Source: Lasiosphaeris hirsuta
Lineage: Eukaryota > Ascomycota > Sordariomycetes > Sordariales > Lasiosphaeriaceae
Length of the DNA stretch: 64,000 bases
Assembly (NCBI GenBank): GCA_030549175.1
Contig: JAUKUA010000003.1
Span: 2,356,001 to 2,420,000 of the forward strand
Direction: 5' to 3'
Under the pieces are notes generated by a model that made no database searches, was not told the origin of the DNA, and was given only the letters and a program-made list of their open reading frames with translations. This document shows, one piece after another, positions 56,156-64,000 of the stretch. How positions within the stretch are numbered: the stretch's first letter is position 1; the number at the start of each line of letters is the position of its first letter. A program made the translations under genes and the position numbers.

Positions 56156-57248
56156 TCAAGAGTTGCCTGCCGAGCTTCCTACCGAGGTGCTCGGTGAGCT
56201 GGACGGCGGGGTACGTGGCGAACTGCCCACTGAGGTGGCTGAGGCCGAGCTGCCGGGCGAGCTCTTTCCTAGCGAGCTAGCTTTTCCATTCCGCTTCAGA
56301 CTCTTTGATGGCCTTCCAACCGGGCTGCCATTTCTGTCGAACTTATGCTTGTTCCTAGATCCCTTAGGTCTTCCTCGTTTTCTTGGTGCCGACTTGCCTA
56401 GCTGGGTCTGGAGGGCACTGGGAATAATGTGCCCGAGGGTTACCAGAAAACGATTGTGGTTGTCGGGGAGAACGTGTCGTGGGTCGACAGACGGCCCCCA
56501 CTCCTCGAGGGTATTTGGATTATCGACATTCAGACCCGAGTAGTCCAATTCATCCACGGATGCCACCAAAGGGCTCTCCTGACAAAAGCCACCACTAAAT
56601 CTTCGACCTTGCCAGACTTGGGGGCATTTACCAATCTGTGACCGCAAATTGACGTTGTCATTTGGCGATGGATGGATGGGCAAGGTGGAAAAGTCGATTG
56701 CGAATACAGGAAGTCGTCCCAAGTCATTCAGGCCGAGCGACGCTGGAGCACCGGGGTTGACGTGCTATGCCTCGAGTCAATAAATTCCACTCAAGGCCCG
56801 GCAAAGGCATTACATGAGAGGGAAATACAAGGTAACGTACCTCATTGGAGGCAACGAAGCCAAGGTCATGATTCATGACCAAGGCATTATCCGCGGCATG
56901 TCTCGTGATTGCAGGTGCTGATCCGATTTCCAGGCGTTCCTCTGTAGCATCTTCCTGATCTGGGAGCTTAGGGTGACCTAAAATGCTAGTCTCGGCGTAC
57001 TCGCGATCGAGAATATCATCATCCAAGACATCGCTAAACATTGGGTATTTCCAGCGAGGAGAACCAGAGGGCTGGGGAACCGTATGCGATGCGTGCCCAA
57101 AGGTCGTTGCCGGCTGCGGCAACAAGGTCTTAGCTCCGGAATAGGGCTGCACAAGAGCCCGTTGTAGAGCCCGGTCCGGCAACCCCAGTCGTCTTCTCTG
57201 AGCCGCCTCACGCAGATGGTGCGGCACCATCTTAGAGAGCATAGCCAT
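56156..57248 (-). CDS. AT-hook protein, function unknown
   Basis: There are two exons, 57248-56841 and 56764-56156, with a 76-nt intron, giving 338 residues. The start is the first ATG after an in-frame stop. The acceptor at CATAG (not the nearer CCAG) keeps the frame into HVNPGAPASLGLNDLGRLP. The N-terminal half has a basic segment (HHLREAAQRRRLGLPDRA) and an acidic stretch (DVLDDDILDREYAE). The C-terminal part has a clear AT-hook, RKRGRPKGSRNK, and a second weaker one, PVGRPSK, which bind the minor groove of AT-rich DNA. It ends in a long Ser/Pro/Thr tail. A chromatin or transcription role is likely from the hook, but no family is recognised. The gene lies in a gene-poor, decayed region. 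Confidence 0.65.
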
Positions 57249-59142
57249 ATCAAAGTCGTCGGGACGGGGGCCACCTATTGTGTTTTGTCAGGGAAACATG
57301 TCTGCAAGAGTGACGGTAGAAAGCTACCCTGCGAGGCACATGAGAGTGATGTTGGGGACAAGGAGAGCGTACCTTGGTTGCATGGGTGGGAGTTGATCAA
57401 ACTGTGGAGGAGTGCTGTGTGAGCGTGTACCGGCCAAGTGCCGGCATTTTACTAGGTCGTAATATACTGGGGAGTACTGGTGTGCAGAATAAAAGACTGG
57501 GAGTTGCAGAAGTGAGGGCTGACTGAACAGATAGATATAAGTACTTATCTGGATTTGTGTTAGGGTAGGCTTGCGCCATCAAACCGTGGTAACCACAGCG
57601 TGGGTTACCAGAACCCAAAATGCCTCCAGCACCCCTAACCAAGGTGAGAAGGGCCACCTGGGCAAGGAGGTACCTACCCAAGTAGCTGGTCCATCACAGT
57701 GACCGGTCGCACCTTCCCAACCTGTGCCGGACCTGCCAGACCCATTAGACTTCCCAACGACAGAACCTGGAGCGCACTAAGAGAGCTTAACTGAGCCGTT
57801 CTCGGATAGCTAAAGGAAGGCAGATAGCTTCGGCACCTCTTGATCGCAACCATTCTTCCTTGTCCCAGCTGCTCCATCGCCCATATTCCAGCCTCGGGGC
57901 GCAGCTTTCCTGGCCGGCCTCATTATACACCCTTCCCTTGTCAACAGGAGCAGTTGTTGTAGACTAGGCCTTAGCGAAATTTCTGTTGCGGGCAAGTGCT
58001 ATAATAGGGGAGCCGCGCTTTCAAAGTCCGTCGTACAGCACAGGTTAGAAGATACAGCTCATCTGTAGGTTGTAAATATCTCAACTCTAGGTGTCCCAAC
58101 GGGCTTGAACTTTTTCACGTACAGAATAGCGCCGAAGGATCCCAGGAATGTCCAATTCTCGCTCGCCCTCTCGTTCCTTCGGGATTAATCAAGGCTGGGG
58201 CAACGGCTCCTGCGCTGTCTATAGGGCGTCATAAGAACCTCGTCAGTGATTACTACGCAAGGTATGCAGGGTCTCGTGAAGCGGGTGTGCCCAGGCCGGG
58301 AGTGGAAAGTCTAATTCAACAACTGTTCGACATGTCACCTAACCTACGCTAATGCAGCCACAAATCCAATAAATAGTGTAACTGCAACGGCCAGCTGAGC
58401 AGCCCGCCTTCCCACAAGTCTAATGAGATGCGGTCGTGGATTCTGCAATGGGCCCCTGCACGCACAGTACCGTAGTCACCAGTTCCGACTCATTCACTTG
58501 CTGGCGCTTCGGAGCACCATCTCACCGGAGGTCGACGTTGTGACGTTGAGGTTGTGGCTTCCAGGCGGGTGGCCTGTGTCGCGACCCGTGTCTTCCTCGG
58601 TGAGGGCGTACCGGGCGAACCGGGTCCATGGTACAAAAGACGGGGGTTCCATAACATCGGGTACGCTTAGATGGACCTCTTCACCAAAATCAAACCGCTA
58701 GCAATTGATTTTGTTTCTACTCTATGGGTGCGCTGCAATCGTGACCCCCGGTATTTTGGCGTCCCGCCCTCTATTCACAAAACAAACAGTTATATACCTA
58801 GGACGCACGATGGCCAGCGCCATGGCGTCGTGCAATTCCTCGCCTTTTCGCTCGATTTCCACTGAACCTCCCCTCCCTTGACTCATCGCCTTGCCAATCT
58901 CCTAACCGAGCCATTTGTATTTATACATCGCAAGTACCCAAGATATGCCAAACCATATCTAGGTGCAACCAACCACCGGTGTAATGGAGGTTTCACCCCC
59001 GCAGACAACCTGTCCCATTCCAAAACGAACAAAACAAAAAAGCCTAGACACTCCTACCCCAAACGCCCCGAATGCGATCGATGCAATGAATACACAATGC
59101 AGCCAACTCTAAACACTGGTGACCTTCAACACATAGACACCC
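57249..59142. other. Gene-poor spacer between AT-hook gene and DCR2
   Basis: 1.9 kb holding the AT-hook promoter and the 3' flank of the DCR2-type gene. Short frames only, with no recognisable domain. Poly(A)-like AACAAAACAAAAAAG lies near 59028. Confidence 0.5.
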
Positions 59143-61048
59143 CTACTCGGGCATCATCGGCGCGATCGCCCTCCCAGCATCGACGATCAGCAATTCATCA
59201 ATGCGCTTGTCTACGTTCTCGCCAAACTCGACGCGCTTCCATGTCATGATGCGCGCCGTGTTCATATCAAAGTCGAATATCCGAATCTTGCGATGGAATC
59301 CGCCGTAGCCGGCGTACCCGCCAAAGCCGGTAGCTCCACCGTAGCACATCCAAAGCGCTGGCTTATCCTCATTCATGGACAGGCCGCAGTATTCGTTGAC
59401 GTGATCGCTAGATAGGATTAGTTTAACCGTCTCAAAAAAAAAAAAAAAAAAAAAAAAAACACAATGCAAAAAGAGGGAAACGTACTGTCCACAGCTGACC
59501 ATAACCACGCCCTCATCCACCAGCGCGTCACGGAAGCCCGAATTGTACACGGGTGCCGTCGGGGGCTCCTTCCAGTCTCCGACAAATGTAAGGTTGCCGT
59601 CGCGGTACTCGGGCAGTGGAATGTGAATAAAAGCCACGTCCATGTGGTGGTGCGTATACTCCTTATGCTTCTTCTTGAGCCCCTGCGCTGTGTCGCGGAA
59701 CCAGTCAATCTGGTTCTTCTTGACCCAGTCGTACCCCTTGAACTTGCGCTCGTTGGGCGAGTACGCGTGCGTGTCGAGTAGGTACACCGTGATAGCCGAA
59801 TGGCCCGAGCCACCGCGTGCCAGGATCTCAATGTGGTAGTTGCCCACCCCGTCGATGTCTGCCGGGCCTGCCGTAGACAGCGAATAGGGTAGTGTCTCGA
59901 TAAGATCCATTTGTGCAGCTCGTGACAGCGACCCTTCGTCATCATGGTTGCCGAAGATCGAGACATACGGCACCTTGTGCTTGATGAGCAACTGCGCATA
60001 CTTGAAAATTGCCTGACAAGGGTTCACTGTCAGGATACACTCCTAGAATTCCAAGAGGCCGACAACTTACTGATTGAGTATCCGGTGCGGTATCCCCGTT
60101 AACTTGATCACCGCTGAGGACAACCAAGTCCGGTCGCTCCTCTTCGAGAACCTTTGTGACGAAATCTAGCGTCCTCGTATCCGCCTCACACTTGCCCCCA
60201 TTCCAGTCCTCTGGCAGGGCATCCCGGCAATGGCCAACGCCAGTGCTGAGATGCAGATCGGCAAGCTGCATGATCTTGAACCGCCCGTTTTCGTTGACGC
60301 GCGGTGTGGGCTTGAAGGGCACTTGCTCCGCCCCCCTTCGAAACGTGATGTGTGAGGCAGGAACGCTGGACGCGGCATCCAGCATCAGGGGGGTGCCCGT
60401 GACACGCCACCCGGGGCGGGCCTCGACGGCGTCGTCGCCGAACAAGACGTCGACGGCCGTCACGGCATCCTTGGAGTCGCTGGCGCCCTTTTTGCTCGAC
60501 CGCTTGACCCACAGGCCAGCTGGCCTCGCCTCCCAGCCCTCGTCCGGCGACGCGATCTTGCCTTTGCCCTTGTCGTTAGCGCTCGGGTCAAGACGGCCGA
60601 CGGTAACGTCGACGACAACTTTGTCCTCGGCCGACAGGTCCTCCTCGCGTTTACGGCGGATATGGAGGAAGGCGCTTGAGAAGAGGCCCTTGCTGAGATG
60701 CAGGTCCTTCTCGACACGGTGCCATGCCTCTGGGTCGAGCTTGCAGTTGGAGAAGATGTTGAGGGATGAGCATTTTGTGATTGTGATGTCGGTGATGATG
60801 AGACCGGCGTGGTGCGATGGCAGGTATTCGTGAATGGCGTTGGGCAGGACGCGGAAGTTGCGGTCGAGGAAGAAGATGACGACAAATGTAAAGACGGCGG
60901 CGGTAGCCACTTGGACTATGGTGCGGACCTACAGGGCGTGGCAACATCCCTAGGTTAGCCCTGTTGTCTTTCCCGATGGACCAAATGCATATGCTCATGC
61001 TCGGGAGGGGGGGGGGGGGGACTTGATGCTTACAATGCGTCGAGTCAT
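59143..61048 (-). CDS. DCR2: DCR2-type calcineurin-like phosphatase
   Basis: There are four exons: 61048-61034 (15 nt, MTRRI), 60928-60071, 60012-59486 and 59407-59143 (introns 105, 58 and 78 nt), giving 554 residues. A transmembrane anchor follows at once (VATAAVFTFVVIFFLD), so the enzyme is probably ER- or Golgi-membrane bound with a lumenal catalytic domain. The metallophosphoesterase motifs are all present: MQLADLHLS, VVLSGDQVNGD, IFGNHDDEG, HIPLPEY and, across the last intron, SCGHDHVNEYCG. The end YGGFHRKIRIFDFD is typical. Yeast DCR2 dephosphorylates Ire1 and Sic1 and affects the unfolded protein response and G1 timing; whether this orthologue does so is inference. Intron 1 contains a G14 run and intron 3 an A26 tract, read as a U-tract in the transcript. 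Confidence 0.93.
59434..59459. repeat. A26 homopolymer in DCR2 intron 3
   Basis: Twenty-six consecutive A (T on the coding strand) lie between the donor at 59485 and the acceptor at 59408. On the transcript this is a long uridine tract upstream of the 3' splice site. Confidence 0.95.
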
Positions 61049-62720
61049 CGTGGATATAGGATAAGATGTACCGCCCGACGAGGGGGCCACCCAGCGCTTG
61101 AAAAGTTCCCCTTGATTATCTCTCTACCTGTCTGACGACTTCCACCCAGGTCGGCCAGGGGAGAGTGGGACGACAGCTTCGATTGTGAAAGAGACTCGCA
61201 TTCGCGGCTGTATGCCCATCTTAGACCATGTCGTGAAAGGAGGGACTCACGCTACTTGGGTTTCGACGTTTGAGCTAGAGTGTGTAATAATGGATAGACG
61301 GATGGATCTCGAGTTGAGTTGAGTCGATCGTCTAGGGGCGCGGTGCAAGAAAGAACCTTGCGAAAAAGTGGCCGCTCCAGTTTCTAGAACAGGGCCCGCG
61401 CGCGCAAATCCGGGGAAATTCCGACTGCTGGCAGCCGTGTCGCGCCAAGAGCCAAGACTGCCAGCATGTTTGAGCCGCTGCCCGAAACCGCTGACCGGTT
61501 CCGTAAGGGTACTTTGGTACCTACGTATTCCGAATGCCTTGGCACAGATTAAGACAACACGGCAATAGTATCTCCTCCACAACCTGACGACCGAAACGCA
61601 TCTACAATTCGCACACTATACTAGCAACGTAACTAAGTGGGTTTCTTGCCTTTCCAAAAACATGGCTGTCACACCAAAAGTATGTGTATAAAAAAGGCAA
61701 TGAATACTACAAGTATTACATATGTGCGCTATGTGCGTCTATGTACTTGCCTATTGCCTGGCTGGATCAAAGGCCGGGGGTATCTCTTGGATGCTCAACA
61801 ACAAAAAAGCCAAAAAGAAATAACAGTACCTCGTCAAATGCCCTCGTCTCCTTCGAGTTATTTATCGTGCGCTGTCCCAATCCCAGTCCCGGTTCCAGTC
61901 CAAGTTCCAGCCTTCCCAAGCATGTTTGAGTATCCTAGATCTCAGATTCAGCCCCCCAGCCAGCGGGTCCTACTTGCACTCTCAAAGAGATAACACCCAA
62001 GGCTGGGCTTGAACAGTGCCCGAGTGCAATCGTAAGTAGACCAGCCAATTACCTTCCCAATATTATTTACCACCACTAACGTATGCGTTCAATGCCACTT
62101 CCGGCTTCATAAATCTTTCCCATCAAATTCTTCATCAAATCTCATCCCCAAAAATCTCACTTCCCTCCCAAAGTGGGAAATTGATCATTATTAAGCTGTC
62201 CATACCAATTGGATGGCGCCACCAAATACCACTAGACCGGGCTTGAGCCTGGCGAGGGGACTCAAGTCGGTTGTTGATTAATCCTCCGCTGAGGAGCGAA
62301 GGCGGAAAGAGAAAAGAGGTAAATAATGATAAGCAAAGTCGCCTGTGTCGCTCCTGTCGATCGGGTGATGAAGAAAATTAAGTGTGTCGTACTGTATTAC
62401 CGACACCTTTGTACTGTTTTCAATGCATCGTAGAGTCCATGTAATGTTGTAGGCTAGACGAGTTGAGAGAGGAAATAAATAAGGCGTATAGACTCCTCGC
62501 AGAGTGTGTTGTGCGCCTTTGGTGTGCACAATCTTGGGCTTGCGCCCTCTTGTCTGTTTCTTGTCTTTGAAATTTTCTTACGACTTGTTAACTGAAAAGT
62601 AAACCATGAAGTGAGGCGAAACACCGGGGATCAAGGTGTGGCGGGATGTGCTGTTCCGAGGCTCAGAGATGTTTAAGACGGCTAACGATGGCGATGGCGA
62701 GGTTGAGAATAGACAATGGA
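61049..62720. other. Intergenic region upstream of DCR2
   Basis: 1.7 kb with no recognised gene. It should contain the DCR2 promoter and the 3' flank of the methyltransferase gene. It includes imperfect TCCCAGTCCCGGTTCCAG-type repeats at 61877-61911. Confidence 0.5.
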
Positions 62721-64000
62721 TCAGATGCTTGCAACACGAGCCCTCCCATCGGGCACACGCGCGTGGCAGACCATCAGCTTGAGGCTGGTACCCCATTCTT
62801 CGCACTCAGTCAGCAGGGCCTTGTCGTTCCACATTGTTGTGCGGAATGTTGGGCCAGAGGCCGAGACGGCCGCACTCTCATAGCATCTGCTGTACCACCA
62901 ACGGCCGACCTTGGCTACCATTTTTGTGATGCTCTCATCCGCAACTGGACTTTCATCACTAATCAACTCCGGAAGGCTTCGATTATCCTTTCTGGGCCTG
63001 CTGTTTCCTCTCCCACGCCCAGCTCCGGTCGAGATCCGCTTTGCGCTGCTAGCCCCAGCATCACTACCAGATGAGCGGGGGACGGGGCTCACGACCGGAA
63101 CACCCACCCGGCATGTCTTGATATCGGTGAATCCCTTTCTGCCAAGCAGGCGGAGCATGAGATCCGAGTTCGATCCGAGACTAATTTCAGGCGATGTGGA
63201 GTGGATGCGCTCCTTGAGGCGGCGGACAGACCGACGTCCCCGGTTCCCCATATTGTTCAGGTCAACATCCAAAATCGACAACTCGATAAATCCACCCGGT
63301 TTCAAGACACGCCGGGCCTCGGAGACAATGTTCCGGTGTTGCGATTCGGGGCCGGCCGCCGGGAAGCGGAAAACAACCGCCGTGAAGCTTTGAGGCCCGA
63401 ACGGGAATTTTTCGCCGTGGGATAAATATTGAATCTGATGGTGATTAGGAGGACTTAACGGGAAGGCCGATGAGCCCCGGCGTTCAGCTTGGAGAGGCGC
63501 GCGAGGTGAAAGGTTGAAGAAGGTCGCGGCCGGATATGTCTCGGCGGCGTAGAATGACCAGTCGTCATTCCCAAGCCCGTCCACAACAAGAATAGACGGC
63601 CGTTTCAACGACCCCACCTCGGAAACCAGCTCATCCCGCACGGGGCTAAACAAGACATGCCCGAAGGTGAGCCACTTGCTGACAGTCATGGATCCTACCC
63701 GTAAGTTGACCTGGGAAAGCGGCGAGTTATCGGAGCTTTGGCTACTACCGCTCGCATCAGAGCGCCGAGCCTGATGCTCAGGAATTTTACTGCCCCGTTG
63801 CACTTGTTCCACTCGTTCGCCAGAATCAACGTCGTGGCTTTGTTCGTCGTTTCCAAGGTAGATACCAGGCCCCGAGGAGCGAGGAGCGGGAGTAGGGTCG
63901 ATGTCAAGTGCTTGCTTAATCTGCTCGACCATGTCGACACTGTAGATGCTTGAGGCCGGATGTTCATTCTCTGGGTACAAGGTCTGGCCAAAGCTCTGTA
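62721..64000 (-). CDS. Class I SAM-dependent methyltransferase, 5' end outside window
   Basis: The frame is open from the right edge (64000) to a stop at 62721, about 425 residues without an initiation codon that must be used, so the N-terminus lies outside. The N-terminal part seen is Ser/Pro-rich and disordered. A Rossmann-like methyltransferase fold follows: ILVVDGLGNDDWSFYAAETY (motif I region), the SHGEKFPFGPQSFTAVVFRF strand, and SEARRVLKPGGFIELSILDV, the standard post-II/III block with KPGG. Between the fold and the C-terminus there is a Ser/Gly/Arg-rich insert, then a helix bearing KMVAKVGRWWYSRCYESA. Substrate is unknown. Fungal proteins of this build are sometimes linked to development and secondary metabolism, which I cannot judge here. 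Confidence 0.82.
   Translation of the reverse strand, partial: QSFGQTLYPENEHPASSIYSVDMVEQIKQALDIDPTPAPRSSGPGIYLGNDEQSHDVDSGERVEQVQRGSKIPEHQARRSDASGSSQSSDNSPLSQVNLRVGSMTVSKWLTFGHVLFSPVRDELVSEVGSLKRPSILVVDGLGNDDWSFYAAETYPAATFFNLSPRAPLQAERRGSSAFPLSPPNHHQIQYLSHGEKFPFGPQSFTAVVFRFPAAGPESQHRNIVSEARRVLKPGGFIELSILDVDLNNMGNRGRRSVRRLKERIHSTSPEISLGSNSDLMLRLLGRKGFTDIKTCRVGVPVVSPVPRSSGSDAGASSAKRISTGAGRGRGNSRPRKDNRSLPELISDESPVADESITKMVAKVGRWWYSRCYESAAVSASGPTFRTTMWNDKALLTECEEWGTSLKLMVCHARVPDGRARVASI

Noticed and set aside
56095..56160. tRNA-like A box (CAGTTGGTAGAGTGC)
   Set aside because: No acceptor stem, anticodon arm or T-loop (TTCRA) could be folded around it.

Overview
The window is nuclear DNA of a filamentous ascomycete (Pezizomycotina, probably Sordariomycetes; the class is inferred). 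Genes carry many short introns (about 46-105 nt) with GTANGT-type donors and CTAAC-like branch sites. The proteins are typical fungal orthologues, and GC-rich coding sequence alternates with gene-poor stretches. There are no bacterial operons, CRISPR arrays, rRNA genes, or tRNA genes that I could find. I rebuilt exon structures by hand from splice sites, reading-frame phase and family conservation. Every multi-exon model closes in frame, but none is checked against RNA.

Layout. 1-10.5 kb is almost empty. Its one recognisable item is a decayed calcineurin-like metallophosphoesterase pseudogene (2.6-3.9 kb). 10.5-21.6 kb holds a J-domain protein with a one-base homopolymer frameshift, a sterol O-acyltransferase (ARE type, minus strand) and a Ser/Thr kinase with a long disordered N-terminus. 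23.2-28.3 kb holds HSP90 and a small FKBP prolyl isomerase, surrounded by a family of degenerate dispersed repeats. 29.2-49.9 kb is the dense, conserved core: flavin-reductase-like protein / mitochondrial ribosomal protein bL31m (divergent pair), the retromer sorting nexin VPS5, TAF5 / MED11 (divergent pair), a small secreted cysteine-containing protein, vacuolar membrane protease PFF1, a Nudix hydrolase, the branchpoint-binding protein BBP/SF1 and a glutathione S-transferase. 50-59 kb is accessory and decaying: a berberine-bridge-type FAD oxidase pseudogene with two nonsense codons, a frameshift and loss of much of its FAD domain; a relic of a rhodopsin-domain membrane protein; and an AT-hook protein of unknown role. 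59.1-61.0 kb holds a DCR2-type phosphatase. The right edge cuts a class I methyltransferase gene.

How the genes relate. Most are unlinked housekeeping functions. Two divergent promoters stand out. TAF5 (TFIID/SAGA) and MED11 (Mediator head) share about 600 bp, and bL31m shares about 360 bp with a flavin-reductase-like gene. HSP90 and an FKBP lie next to each other, but the FKBP lacks TPR repeats and so need not be an HSP90 co-chaperone. I did not find a convincing new multi-gene system. The observations most worth following are the short repeat family around HSP90/FKBP, the pattern of decay in the two enzyme pseudogenes, a GC-AG intron in TAF5 and a 20-nt microexon in the GST gene.
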